Part shown: positions 50,608 to 59,567 of the stretch, piece by piece
Position numbering within the stretch: the first letter of the stretch is position 1
Layout of the letters: every line of letters starts with the position of its first letter
NCBI GenBank assembly: GCA_005883355.1
Contig: VAXG01000036.1
Location: forward strand, 62,001-126,000
Reading direction: 5' to 3'
Source: Actinomycetota bacterium
GTDB lineage: Bacteria; Actinomycetota; Thermoleophilia; Gaiellales; Gaiellaceae
DNA: 64,000 nucleotides
Notes under the pieces: model-generated
The model's database searches: none
Told to the model about the DNA's origin: nothing
Seen by the model: only the letters and a program-made list of their open reading frames with translations
Made by a program: the position numbers and the translations under genes

Positions 50608-51912
50608 TCAGCTCCACCCGACCACAGCCCAACGCCGGCCGGCGAAGCGGATCGAGAGCAGCGCGAGCCGAGCCGCGATCAGGACATCGAGAGCAATCCA
50701 GACGCCCACGATCCCCCAGTCGCGAGCGAGAGCCGCCGAGGCGAGCGTGATGAAGATCGTGCTCGCCGCGATCATCGACCACATGAGGTACGAGGTGTCT
50801 CCAGCACCGATCAGGATCCCGTCGAGCGCGAAGGCTGCACCGGCGAGCGGCTGCATCAGCACGAGATAGGGCCACAGCTCCGCCGCCTCGTGCAGCACAA
50901 CGGGGTCATTCGTGAAGGCGTGCGGGACGACGTGCGCGAGCGGCAGCAGCACGGTCGCGAACGCCACGCCAACGGCGACCGACCAGCCGATCATCCGCAC
51001 TGCCGACGCATGGGCGCTTTCGGGATCTCCTGCACCGAGCATGCGACCGACGATCACCTGTCCTGCGATCGCAACGGAGTCGAGGATCAGGGCGAGAAAG
51101 TAGAAGAGCTGCGTCCCGATCTGATGGGCCGCCAGTTGGGGATCGCCCATGCGCGCGCAAACAGACGCCGCGACCAGGAAGGAGGCGTACAACGCAGCCG
51201 TCCGCACGAAGATCTGCCGGCCGACGCGCAGCATCGGGCGCATCGCCTGCAGGCTCGGGCGTTTGGACTCGGCGTGAGGTCGCAGCAACTCGACCGCAAA
51301 CGCAAGACCCATCCCTGCCTGCGCTATTGCCGTCCCGGCGGCGGAGCCGGCGATCCCCCAGTGAAAGACGTACACGAAGAGCACCTCGAGGACTGCGTTG
51401 ACGACGTTCGCCACGACGACGATCTCGAGGGGCCGCCGCAGGTTCGAGACGCCGCGCAGGTATCCCTGTCCGGACAGTGCGACCAACGCCGGCAGCAGCC
51501 CGATCGCCGCGATCCGGAAATAGGTCAGCGCGTAATCGCCCGACCTTCCGTGGGCGCCGAGCGCACTCAGGAGCGGGCCGGCGAGCGCCTCGCAGGCAAG
51601 GAGTAGGAACAGGCCGATGCCGAGCGAGACCCAGAGCGCCTGCGCCGCAAGTCGCGCCGCTCGCTCGTGCTCACCGGCGCCGGAAGCGCGCGCGACGACC
51701 GCCGTCGTGCCGTAGGTGAGGAAGTTGAAGATCGTGAAAGCGCCCGCAAGCATTGTCCCCGCGAGGCCCAAGGCCGCGAGCTGCGGCCGGCCGAGGTGTC
51801 CGACGATCGCAGTGTCGACGAGGACATAAAGAGGCTCCGCCGCCAGCGCGCCGAGTGCCGGCAGCGCGAGGCGGACGATCTCGCGGTCGTAGGGAGAACG
51901 AATACGGCTCAC
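50608..51912 (-). CDS. MATE family efflux transporter (DinF-like)
   Basis: A 434-residue, 12-segment cation antiporter. The start YDREIVRLALPALGALAAEPLYVLVDTAIVGHLG is characteristic of the DinF/NorM-like MATE branch, and the second bundle repeats it (LFYFLALILDSVAIAGQVIVGRMLG). Single gene with no neighbouring regulator. Substrates unknown, probably cationic drugs or metabolites. Confidence 0.92.
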   Translation of the reverse strand: MSRIRSPYDREIVRLALPALGALAAEPLYVLVDTAIVGHLGRPQLAALGLAGTMLAGAFTIFNFLTYGTTAVVARASGAGEHERAARLAAQALWVSLGIGLFLLLACEALAGPLLSALGAHGRSGDYALTYFRIAAIGLLPALVALSGQGYLRGVSNLRRPLEIVVVANVVNAVLEVLFVYVFHWGIAGSAAGTAIAQAGMGLAFAVELLRPHAESKRPSLQAMRPMLRVGRQIFVRTAALYASFLVAASVCARMGDPQLAAHQIGTQLFYFLALILDSVAIAGQVIVGRMLGAGDPESAHASAVRMIGWSVAVGVAFATVLLPLAHVVPHAFTNDPVVLHEAAELWPYLVLMQPLAGAAFALDGILIGAGDTSYLMWSMIAASTIFITLASAALARDWGIVGVWIALDVLIAARLALLSIRFAGRRWAVVGWS

Positions 51913-51954
51913 GGCGCGCGCACGATAGTCGGCGCCGCTCCCGGCCCGTCGCGC

Positions 51955-52743
51955 CTACGAAGCAGTCGGGTCGACGGCGCTGCTACCGCCGTCGACCATG
52001 ATCGCAGCACCCGTGATGTACGCGGCCCGCAGAGAGGCGAGAAACACGATCACGTCCGCGATCTCCTCGGGCTGCGCGGGGCGCCCGAGCGGATTCTGCC
52101 GGTGTGCGAGCTCGTAGGCGCCCTCGCGGTCGATCCCGTGCGCTCGCCCAAGTTCGTCCATGTCGTGGTCACCCATCGGCGTCCGCACCCAGCCGGGGCA
52201 GACTGAGTTTGCGCGTACGCCCTGACGGCCGTAGTCGTTCGCGACGCACTTCGCGAGCATGACCAGCCCCGCCTTGGAGACGCAGTAGGACGTCCAGCCG
52301 GGCCCAGCCAGGACGCCGTTGACCGAGGCGACGTTGACGACGGCGCCGCGGCGCTCGATCAGGTGCGGCAGGGCGAGCTTCGTCGCCAGAAATGCGCCGG
52401 TCAGGTTGATGCTGAGGGTCTCCTCCCATAGCTCGAGCGGCTCCTCCAGGAGCGGCCCGCTGCCGCCGACTCCTGCGTTGTTGACGAGTGCATCGATGCC
52501 GCCGAAGCGCTCGACGGCCGCATCGATCGCGGCGCTAACCTCTTCAGGTGATGCGACGTCGGCGGGAGACGCGATCGCCTCTCCCCCGCTCTCGCGAAGC
52601 TCGGCCGCGAGCTCCTCGAGCGGCGCGGCACGGCGACCGACCAGCGCAACCGCGTATCCGTCTCTCGCAAAAGCGAGCGCGGTTGCACGACCGATCCCGG
52701 TTGCCGCGCCCGTCACGACCGCACACGGAGTAGCTGCCACCAT
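51955..52743 (-). CDS. SDR-family oxidoreductase
   Basis: A 262-residue short-chain dehydrogenase: cofactor motif VVTGAATGIGRATALAFA (residues 9-26), NNAGVGG, Ser in NVASVNG, and Tyr/Lys in SYCVSKAG. The C-terminus ITGAAIMVDGGSSAVDP is typical of the classical family. Cofactor preference and substrate cannot be read. Separate from its neighbours. Confidence 0.92.
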   Translation of the reverse strand: MVAATPCAVVTGAATGIGRATALAFARDGYAVALVGRRAAPLEELAAELRESGGEAIASPADVASPEEVSAAIDAAVERFGGIDALVNNAGVGGSGPLLEEPLELWEETLSINLTGAFLATKLALPHLIERRGAVVNVASVNGVLAGPGWTSYCVSKAGLVMLAKCVANDYGRQGVRANSVCPGWVRTPMGDHDMDELGRAHGIDREGAYELAHRQNPLGRPAQPEEIADVIVFLASLRAAYITGAAIMVDGGSSAVDPTAS

Positions 52744-52789
52744 GGCAGCTAGTCAACCACAGGCCACGCGTCAGCTAGTCACACGCCGC

Positions 52790-52814
52790 CGATGCCGGCT
52801 ATGCCGGCGTCGGC
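52790..52814. repeat. 25-nt hairpin repeat, left copy flanking the prs-like gene
   Basis: CGATGCCGGC-TAT-GCCGGCGTCGGC. The arms GATGCCGGC and GCCGGCGTC pair over 9 bp with a 3-nt loop. An otherwise identical copy differing only in the three loop bases lies at 53899-53923, so the two bracket the prs-like gene. Confidence 0.75.
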
Positions 52815-52884
52815 CGCAAACGCGCGGATCGCCGACAAGACCGAGCCGTGGACATCTCTCGTGTGTTAGACATCGGCGGTCGGG

Positions 52885-53880
52885 ATGAGCGTCCTTCGCC
52901 GCCCTCGAGGTTTCCCGCGCCGACGCCATCGGTCTGATGATGAGGATCCGCTGATCTTCGCCGGAAGTGCGAGCCCTCGCCTCACAGCCGCGGTCTGCCG
53001 CGAGCTGGAGGTCGAGCTAGGCGCAAGCGAGGTTATCCGCTTCTCCGAGGGCACCCTGTTCGTGCGCGTGCTCGAGAACGTTCGCGGCCGAAGCGTCTAC
53101 CTCGTGCAGTCGACCGTTTTTCCGACCAATGCGAATTTCATGGAGCTGCTCTTCTGGATCGACGCGTTTTCGCGTGCGAGTGCTGACTCTGTCACGGTCG
53201 TCGTCCCTTACTTCAGTTACGCGAAGGGCGACAAGAAGGACGAGCCGCGGGTCTCGATCCGCGCGCGAGTCTGCGCCGATGCGATTGAGGCAGCCGGGGC
53301 AGATCGAGTGGTGACGCTCGATCTGCACGCCCCGCAAATCCAGGGGTTCTTCCGAATACCGGTGGACGATCTCTACGCAATGCCCTATCTCTGCGCAGCG
53401 ATCGAGCGTGCGGACCTGCGAGATCCCGTCGTCGTCTCACCCGATGCCGGCTTCGCCAAGCGCGCACGCAGATTCGCGCAGCACCTCGGTGCGCCGCTCG
53501 CAATCGCGGACAAGGTCCGCAGGGGTCACGGTGAGACTGCCGAACTGGTAGAGATCATCGGCGAGGTCGCTGATCGCGATGCCGTTGTCGTGGACGATTT
53601 CACTATCAGTGCCGGTACGCTCGTGGAGGCCGCCGAACAACTCGTTGCGCGCGGTGCACGTTCCGTTACGGCTGTGGTCACGCACGGCGTCTTCGCGGAG
53701 GGATCGATGGAGCGTCTCGATCGCAGCCCGATTGAGCGTTTGATCGTGACGGACTCGATCGAGACCCAGCCCGTCGAGCTGTCGGAAAAGGTGACATTGG
53801 TCTCGGTCGCCCCGCTGTTCGCCGAGGCGATCGGCCGTATCCATCGACGCGAGAGCATCAGCGTTCTCTTTCAGGAGTGA
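52885..53880 (+). CDS. Ribose-phosphate pyrophosphokinase-like protein (divergent)
   Basis: A 331-residue PRPP-synthetase fold protein with a basic N-terminal extension (MSVLRRPRGFPRRRHR). Recognisable blocks: LIFAGSASPRLTAAVCRELEV, VYLVQSTVFPTNANFMELLF, TLDLHAPQIQGFF (146-156) and VVSPDAGFAKRARRFA. Key motifs deviate: the ATP-binding YARQDKK reads YAKGDKK (112-118), and the ribose-phosphate loop VDDxxDTAGT reads VDDFTISAGT, losing the second Asp. It is therefore probably a divergent or specialised paralogue rather than the housekeeping enzyme. Two copies of one hairpin flank it. Confidence 0.82.
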   Translation: MSVLRRPRGFPRRRHRSDDEDPLIFAGSASPRLTAAVCRELEVELGASEVIRFSEGTLFVRVLENVRGRSVYLVQSTVFPTNANFMELLFWIDAFSRASADSVTVVVPYFSYAKGDKKDEPRVSIRARVCADAIEAAGADRVVTLDLHAPQIQGFFRIPVDDLYAMPYLCAAIERADLRDPVVVSPDAGFAKRARRFAQHLGAPLAIADKVRRGHGETAELVEIIGEVADRDAVVVDDFTISAGTLVEAAEQLVARGARSVTAVVTHGVFAEGSMERLDRSPIERLIVTDSIETQPVELSEKVTLVSVAPLFAEAIGRIHRRESISVLFQE

Positions 53881-53898
53881 CGCCTACGTGACGCCCGG

Positions 53899-53923
53899 CG
53901 ATGCCGGCCTCGCCGGCGTCGGC
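53899..53923. repeat. 25-nt hairpin repeat, right copy flanking the prs-like gene
   Basis: CGATGCCGGC-CTC-GCCGGCGTCGGC, same arms as the copy at 52790-52814 and a different loop. It lies 19 bp after the prs-like stop and could also be its terminator. Confidence 0.75.
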
Positions 53924-53968
53924 TACCGAACGCCCGAATCCAAGCCGCAACCCGAGCGCAGTCATCAT

Positions 53969-53987
53969 GGCTCGGCAACGCCGAGCC
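53969..53987 (-). terminator. Hairpin after livM
   Basis: GGCTCGGC-GTT-GCCGAGCC on the minus strand, a perfect 8-bp stem 14 bp after the livM stop. No T-run; probable end or 3' stabiliser of the liv transcript. Confidence 0.5.
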
Positions 53988-54000
53988 GGACTTCGCTCGG

Positions 54001-55038
54001 CTAGCGACTTGCCCATGCCCGGACCGGCCGGGTCACCCGCCCGAGGAGGCTGGCGGCGCCGCCGGGAATGAGGAGCACGATGAGCATCAGGGTCACACCG
54101 AAGACGACCGGACCGGCCTGTTTCGCGAAGTGCAGGTGCACGAGTGGAGGCGACTGGGCATAGATGGGCAGGAACTCGAGGACGAATGCTCCGACGATCA
54201 CGCCCGACAGCGACGCCAGACCACCTATGACGACGCTTGCGAGCAGGAGCAGGGAGAGCGTCACGGGGAACGTGTCCGGATTGATGTACGACACCTGGAT
54301 CGCGAAGAGCGCGCCCGCGACACCGGCGTACGCCGCCGCGATGCCGAACGCCAGCGTCTTGTAGACAGCCGGGCTGACGCCCGAAGAGACGGCGGCGACC
54401 TCCCCGTCCCGGATTGCGCGCCAGGCACGTCCGACGCGACCGCGCACGAGCAGCCAGGCGACGACGAAGAGAATGCCGGCACAAACCCACGCTTCGTAGT
54501 AGAGCCAGTGCGGAGTCGAAAGGTGCCATCCGAACGGCGCATGTGGAAGCGGCAACGACAAACCTCCCCCGCCGCCGGTCAAATGCTCGAAGCGCTTCGC
54601 AATCGCCGGCAACGAGACAGCCACCGCGAGAGTGGCCAGCGCGAGCGAGACACCCGCGAGCCGCAGAGCCGGGATCCCGAACAGGCAGCCGATTACGCCG
54701 GTGACGAGACCGGCGATCGGAATGGTGAAGATCGCCCGCATTCCGTGCTCGGGCAGGACGTGCGACGCCTGCTGCCCCAAGAGCTCGAACCCGCTGCGGC
54801 CAAGGATGAGCAGCGCCGCCGTATAGCCACCGATCGCCATGAACGCGGCGTGGCCGAGCGTGATCTGTCCGCTGTAGCCCGTGAGGATGTTCAGACCGAG
54901 CAGCGCGACGAAGTAGATCCCGACGTAGGTGAACTGCCCGAGGCGGAACTCACTCGTAAATCTCGGCAACACCGCGATCAGCAGGGCGGCGCCGGCGAGC
55001 ACGAGACCTTGCAGCACCGGTGTGGTCCAGCGCCGCAT
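54001..55038 (-). CDS. livM: Branched-chain amino acid-type ABC transporter permease LivM
   Basis: A 345-residue membrane protein of about ten segments. LNILTGYSGQITLGHAAFMAIGGYTAA (48-74) and the late AWRAIRDGEVAAVSSGVSPAVYKTLAFG EAA-type loop are diagnostic. The ATG overlaps livH (ATGA). Last gene of livG-livF-livH-livM. The family also transports urea, amides and aromatic acids, so the substrate is open. Confidence 0.9.
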   Translation of the reverse strand: MRRWTTPVLQGLVLAGAALLIAVLPRFTSEFRLGQFTYVGIYFVALLGLNILTGYSGQITLGHAAFMAIGGYTAALLILGRSGFELLGQQASHVLPEHGMRAIFTIPIAGLVTGVIGCLFGIPALRLAGVSLALATLAVAVSLPAIAKRFEHLTGGGGGLSLPLPHAPFGWHLSTPHWLYYEAWVCAGILFVVAWLLVRGRVGRAWRAIRDGEVAAVSSGVSPAVYKTLAFGIAAAYAGVAGALFAIQVSYINPDTFPVTLSLLLLASVVIGGLASLSGVIVGAFVLEFLPIYAQSPPLVHLHFAKQAGPVVFGVTLMLIVLLIPGGAASLLGRVTRPVRAWASR

Positions 55039-55943
55039 CAGACCTTCCGCACCACGACGCGACCGAAGAGGCCCGACGGCCTGATTACGAGGACGATCAA
55101 CAGCACGGCCAGCGCCGTCGGCAGCCTGAGCTCCTGGCCCACGAAGTTGACGTAGGCGCCCAGCAGATTGATCACGACGCCGATCAGGAGACCGCCGACG
55201 ACCGCACCCACCGGGCTGTCGATTCCGCCGAGTACGGCAGCGGCGAACGCGTAGATCAGGACGACGAGCATCATGTCCGGATCCAGAAAGACCGTCGGCG
55301 CGGCCATCATCCCCGCGATCGCCCCGAGGACGGCCGCGAAGCCCCAGCCGAGGGCGAGCATCCAGCCGACCCGCACTCCCATCAGCCGGCTCGCGTCGGG
55401 ATTGAACGCAACCGCCCGCATCGCGAGCCCCAGCGTCGTGAGGCGGAAGAAGAGCCAGAGAGCGACGACGGTGCCGAGGCAGACGCCGAAGGTGCCGATG
55501 TCCTGGACGGAGATCGAAACGCCTCCGAGAACGACCGACCGGTTCGGGAACGGGCTGTCGAAGGCCTTGACCTCGGGCCCGAAGACCCAGCCGACGAGCC
55601 CGTTGATCGCGATGAACAGCCCGATCGTCAGGATCACGATCACAATCTCCGGGCGGTGTTCGACCGGACGGATGAGCACACGCTCGACGGTGACCCCGCC
55701 GCCGAATGCGATCAGCAGCGTCAGGACGAATGCCGGCCAATAGGAAAGGCCGTGGTGCATCATCGTCCACGCCACGTAGGTGGTGAACGTCGCCATCTCG
55801 CCCTGCGCAAAGTTGACGACGTTCGTCGTCTGGTAGATCAAGACGAGCGCGAGTGCGAGGCTCGCGTAGATCGCGCCCGAAGCGAGACCGCTCGTCACCT
55901 GCTGCCCAAACTCGGTCCACGTGAATGCGAGCGGGAGTGCCAC
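55038..55943 (-). CDS. livH: Branched-chain amino acid-type ABC transporter permease LivH
   Basis: A 301-residue permease. SGLASGAIYASLALALVLIYQTTNVVNFAQGEMATF near the N-terminus is the LivH hallmark, and AVAFNPDASRLMGVRVGWM is the ATPase-contact loop. Start GTG 55943 shares bases with the livF stop. About eight to nine membrane segments. Confidence 0.92.
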   Translation of the reverse strand: MALPLAFTWTEFGQQVTSGLASGAIYASLALALVLIYQTTNVVNFAQGEMATFTTYVAWTMMHHGLSYWPAFVLTLLIAFGGGVTVERVLIRPVEHRPEIVIVILTIGLFIAINGLVGWVFGPEVKAFDSPFPNRSVVLGGVSISVQDIGTFGVCLGTVVALWLFFRLTTLGLAMRAVAFNPDASRLMGVRVGWMLALGWGFAAVLGAIAGMMAAPTVFLDPDMMLVVLIYAFAAAVLGGIDSPVGAVVGGLLIGVVINLLGAYVNFVGQELRLPTALAVLLIVLVIRPSGLFGRVVVRKV

Positions 55944-56656
55944 TAGTACCCGAGGTAGGACTTGCGGACGCCCTCGTGCCGGCGAAGCTCGGCGCTCTGG
56001 CCCTCGATCGCCACCTGGCCCACCTCCAACACGTAGGCGCGCGCCGCGGCGTCGAGGGCCACGTTCGCGTTCTGCTCGACGACCAGAACGGTCAGCCCGT
56101 CGTCGGCATTCAGCTCCTTGACGATCCGGAAGATCTCTTGGACCACCGTCGGCGCGAGCCCGAGTGAGGGTTCGTCGAGCATCAACAGCCGTGGCCGGCC
56201 CACGAGCGCACGCGCGAGCGCGAGCATCTGCTGCTCGCCGCCGCTGAGCGTGCCGGCCTGCTGGTCGCGTCGACGCTCCAGCCAGGGAAAGTACTTGAAC
56301 ACCCGAGGAGCCTCGGCGCGGAGCGTGCGCCGCTCGCCGCGAACGTATGCCCCCATCCGCAGGTTCTCCCAGACGCTGAGTTGCGTGAAGAGCCCACGCC
56401 CCTCGGGAACGTGTGCGATCCCTGCGCGGGCGACCGCGTCCGGTTTGCCACGCGCGATCTGCTTGCCCTCGAAGACGATCTCGCCCGTGTGGCGAACGGT
56501 TCCCGAGACCGCGCGTAGCGTCGTCGTCTTCCCGGCTCCGTTCGCCCCGAGCAGCGCGACGATCTCTCCGTCCGCGACGGTCAGCGAGACGCCGTGCAGC
56601 GCCTTGATCGGCCCGTAGCGCGCCTCGACGCGACGGAGCTCAAGCAGCGGCGACAC
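55943..56656 (-). CDS. livF: Branched-chain amino acid-type ABC transporter ATPase LivF
   Basis: A 237-residue ATPase: Walker A GANGAGKTTTLRAVSG, HVPEGRGLFTQLSVWENL (LivF-type Q-loop region), signature TLSGGEQQMLALARAL, Walker B LLMLDEPSLGLAP, VVEQNANVAL. GTG 56656 overlaps the end of livG by 17 bp. Confidence 0.92.
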   Translation of the reverse strand: MSPLLELRRVEARYGPIKALHGVSLTVADGEIVALLGANGAGKTTTLRAVSGTVRHTGEIVFEGKQIARGKPDAVARAGIAHVPEGRGLFTQLSVWENLRMGAYVRGERRTLRAEAPRVFKYFPWLERRRDQQAGTLSGGEQQMLALARALVGRPRLLMLDEPSLGLAPTVVQEIFRIVKELNADDGLTVLVVEQNANVALDAAARAYVLEVGQVAIEGQSAELRRHEGVRKSYLGY

Positions 56657-57377
56657 GTTCCGCTCCGAGATATGCCTCGATCACGGCCGGATCCGCCTGC
56701 ACCTCGCCGGGCGTTCCCTCCGCGATCTTACGGCCGAAGTTGAGGACGTGCACACGGTCGGAGACCGACATGACCAGATTCATGTGGTGCTCCACGAGCA
56801 GGATCGTCAGATCCAGATCGTGCTGTAGGCCGCGGATCACCTCGGCAAGGTCACCGACCTCCTCGTGGTTGAGCCCGCCGGCCGGCTCGTCGAGCAAGAG
56901 CAGAGTCGGCTTCGCTGCGAGCGCGCGCGCAAGCTCGACTCGCTTGAGCGTGCCGAACGGAAGTCCGCCGGGAAGTCGCCGGCCGAATTCGCCGAGCTCG
57001 AGATAATCGAGGATGTACTGCGCCTGTTTGCGGCCACGACGCTCCGAGAAGGGTCGAAGCCGCGCGTGCGCACCGACGAGTACGTTCTCGAGCACGGTCA
57101 TGTGCTGGAAGAGCACCACGTTCTGAAAGGTGCGTGCGATCCCGAGTCGTGCGATCCTGTGAGCAGGCGTTCGCGTCAGGTCCTTGCCGTCGAAGAGGAT
57201 CCTCCCGTCGTTCGGGCGATAGAGGCGTGTGACGAGATTGAAGAGCGTCGTCTTCCCGGCACCGTTCGGCCCGATCAGTCCGACGATCTGCCCCTGCTCC
57301 ATCGCGAGCGAGACATCGGCGAGAGCGACGATCCCGCCGAAACGCCGTGTGACGTCCTCGATCGCAAGAAGCGCCAT
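56640..57377 (-). CDS. livG: Branched-chain amino acid-type ABC transporter ATPase LivG
   Basis: A 245-residue ATPase: RRFGGIVALADVSL, Walker A GPNGAGKTTLFNLVTR, RTFQNVVLFQHMTVLENVLVG (LivG type), LPFGTLKRVELARALA in the signature position (FGTLKR rather than LSGGQQ), Walker B LLLLDEPAGGLN and LLVEHHMNLVM. First gene of the operon, divergent from the alcohol dehydrogenase operon. No LivJ/K binding protein is adjacent on either side. Confidence 0.92.
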   Translation of the reverse strand: MALLAIEDVTRRFGGIVALADVSLAMEQGQIVGLIGPNGAGKTTLFNLVTRLYRPNDGRILFDGKDLTRTPAHRIARLGIARTFQNVVLFQHMTVLENVLVGAHARLRPFSERRGRKQAQYILDYLELGEFGRRLPGGLPFGTLKRVELARALAAKPTLLLLDEPAGGLNHEEVGDLAEVIRGLQHDLDLTILLVEHHMNLVMSVSDRVHVLNFGRKIAEGTPGEVQADPAVIEAYLGAERVAAA

Positions 57378-57434
57378 CGGACGCGGGATGATATGACCGT
57401 CCGCAGTGCGTATGCATTTCGACGGTGACCAGTC

Positions 57435-58463
57435 CTGGATCGCGGCGTCGTCCTGAGCGAGGTCGGACGCTTCGGCCTCGAAGAGATCGAGGTCGACGCT
57501 CCGGGCGAAGGCGAGGTGCTCGTCCGCATCGAAGCGAGCGGGGTTTGCCACAGCGATCTGCACGTCGTCCAGACCGGCTGGGCGCATCGTCTGCCCGTGC
57601 TGCTGGGCCACGAAGGAGCCGGTGTGGTCGAAGAGATCGGCGGCGGCGTCACCACCCTCGCACCGGGGGATCGCGTCGTCCTCGGCTGGCGCTCGCCCTG
57701 CGGTGCGTGTCGCTGGTGCAGGCGCGGCGACAGCCGACGTTGCCGCACGCCGCCGGGAGTACGGGACCGCCTCCACCTCGCCGACGGGCGCTCCGTTACG
57801 CAAACGTTGCAGCTCGGGACGTTCGCAACGCGCACCGTCGTTCATTCGGCAGCGGCCATCTGCACCCCGGACGGGCTCCCGCCGGAGCAGGCTTGTCTGA
57901 TCGGCTGCAGCGTCGCAACCGGTGTCGGCTCGGTGCTGAACACGGCGGGGGTCTGGGAGGGAGCGCGGGTCGCCGTCATCGGCTGCGGCGCGGTCGGTCT
58001 CTCGGTGGTCCAGGGCGCACGGCTCGCAGGAGCGTCCGAGATCTACGCGCTCGATCTCGAGGAACGGAAGCTCAGCGCGGCAGAACAATTCGGCGCGACA
58101 CATCGCGGACCGGGCGAAAAGCTCGACTTCGTGTTCGACGTCGTGGGCCTGCCGGAGACCGTGGCGCAGGGCCTCGACATGCTCGGCCACGCGGGGACGC
58201 TCGTCTACATCGGCCTCCCCCGGCCCGGCGCGTCCGCCGCCGTCGACCTCCAGCAGTTGTTCGACCGGCGGCTACGAGTCGTCGTCTCGCACGGCGGCGA
58301 CCACGTACCTGCACTCGACTTCCCACAGCTCTTCCAGTGGGCCGGCGAGGGCAAACTCGATCTCGCCGGCATGGTCACGAAGCGGATCGGGCTCGGGGAC
58401 GTGGCTCAGGCATTCGACGATCTCGAGGCCGGCGACGTGATCCGTTCCGTGATTCTGTTCTAG
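57435..58463 (+). CDS. Zinc-type alcohol dehydrogenase (possible CTG start)
   Basis: A ~342-residue medium-chain dehydrogenase: GEVLVRIEASGVCHSDLHVV (catalytic Cys), LPVLLGHEGAGVVEEIGG (His), CGACRWCRRGDSRRC (structural zinc) and VAVIGCGAVGLSVVQGA (Rossmann). A GTG at 57516 would cut off the first strands of the GroES-like domain. The open frame upstream to the TGA at 57426 encodes the expected RGVVLSEVGRFGLEEIEV but contains no ATG/GTG/TTG, so CTG 57435 or CTG 57453 is the likely start. It is probably first gene of the acyl-CoA operon; the product resembles S-(hydroxymethyl)glutathione-/mycothiol-type dehydrogenases. Confidence 0.82.
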   Translation: MDRGVVLSEVGRFGLEEIEVDAPGEGEVLVRIEASGVCHSDLHVVQTGWAHRLPVLLGHEGAGVVEEIGGGVTTLAPGDRVVLGWRSPCGACRWCRRGDSRRCRTPPGVRDRLHLADGRSVTQTLQLGTFATRTVVHSAAAICTPDGLPPEQACLIGCSVATGVGSVLNTAGVWEGARVAVIGCGAVGLSVVQGARLAGASEIYALDLEERKLSAAEQFGATHRGPGEKLDFVFDVVGLPETVAQGLDMLGHAGTLVYIGLPRPGASAAVDLQQLFDRRLRVVVSHGGDHVPALDFPQLFQWAGEGKLDLAGMVTKRIGLGDVAQAFDDLEAGDVIRSVILF

Positions 58464-58472
58464 ATTCCGCGT

Positions 58473-59567
58473 GTGAACCTTCGCGACAGTCCCGACGAGG
58501 TCACCTTTCGAGCACAGGTTCGAGCTTGGCTGGCGGAGAACCTTCCGGCTGAACCCGGTCGGCCGTGGAGCCGGAAGATGTTCGACGCCGGCTACGCAGG
58601 CTTGACCTGGCCGGAGGAGTACGGCGGACGCGGCGCGCCCTATAGCCACCAGGCGATCGCGCTGGAGGAGTTCGCTCGTGCGGAAGCGCCGAATCACATG
58701 AACGTGATCGCGCTCGGAATGGCTGGGCCGACGATCATGGCGCACGGCACCGAGGAGCACAAGCAGCGTTACCTCTCGAAGATGCTGTCCGCGGAAGAGA
58801 TCTGGTGCCAGGGATTCTCGGAGCCGGGCGCGGGCTCCGATCTGGCGGCGGTGCGGACGCGAATCGAACCGGCCGACGGGCACTTCCTCGTCAACGGGCA
58901 GAAGGTGTGGTCGTCGCTCGCGCACGAAGCGGACTTCTGCATCCTCGTCGGCCGCGGCGACCCCGAATCTCGCGGTCACGCCGGCCTGACCTATGTCATC
59001 GTCGATATGCACGCGCCGGGTGTCGAGGTGCGGCCGCTTCGCCAGATCACGGGTGAGGCCGAGTTCAACGAGATCTTCTTCACTGACGTCGAGGTTCCGC
59101 GCGAGAACCTGCTCGGCGAGATCGGCGGGGGCTGGCAGGTTGCGATGACGACGCTGCTGCACGAGCGCGGCACGCTGGGCTTCGCCCTCACCGGAACGCT
59201 CGACGCGCAGGTCAAGAAGCTGATCGCTCTGACGAAGAAGCGCGCCGTGAACGATCCGATCATCCGGGATCGCGTTGCACAGGAGTGGATCGAGCTGCAG
59301 GCCTTGAAGCTGACGAACTACCGCTCGCTGACGGCTCTGATCCAGACCGGCGTCCCCGGACCGGAAGGGTCCGGCTCGAAGTTGCACTGGTCCGAGCAGA
59401 ACCAGCGTCTGACGAAGCTGGCGATGGAGATCCTCGGCGGCGAAGACGACGGCTACTGGGGCCATCAGCAGCTACGGAGCCGCGGGAACACGATCGAAGC
59501 GGGGACGAGCGAGATCCTGCGCAACATCATCGCCGAGCGCGTGCTCGGGCTCCCGAGGTCACGCTGA
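58473..59567 (+). CDS. Acyl-CoA dehydrogenase, full-length subunit
   Basis: A 364-residue flavoenzyme. GYAGLTWPEEYGGRGAPYSHQAI in the N-terminal helical domain, WCQGFSEPGAGSDLAAVRTR and NGQKVWSSLAHEADFCILVGR in the middle beta domain, and AMEILGGEDDG and TIEAGTSEILRNIIAERVLGLPR at the C-terminus are all standard. Oxidises an acyl-CoA to the 2-enoyl-CoA and passes electrons to ETF. Start GTG 58473. It overlaps the second, shortened dehydrogenase gene by one base, suggesting a heteromeric FadE-type pair. Confidence 0.92.
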   Translation: MNLRDSPDEVTFRAQVRAWLAENLPAEPGRPWSRKMFDAGYAGLTWPEEYGGRGAPYSHQAIALEEFARAEAPNHMNVIALGMAGPTIMAHGTEEHKQRYLSKMLSAEEIWCQGFSEPGAGSDLAAVRTRIEPADGHFLVNGQKVWSSLAHEADFCILVGRGDPESRGHAGLTYVIVDMHAPGVEVRPLRQITGEAEFNEIFFTDVEVPRENLLGEIGGGWQVAMTTLLHERGTLGFALTGTLDAQVKKLIALTKKRAVNDPIIRDRVAQEWIELQALKLTNYRSLTALIQTGVPGPEGSGSKLHWSEQNQRLTKLAMEILGGEDDGYWGHQQLRSRGNTIEAGTSEILRNIIAERVLGLPRSR

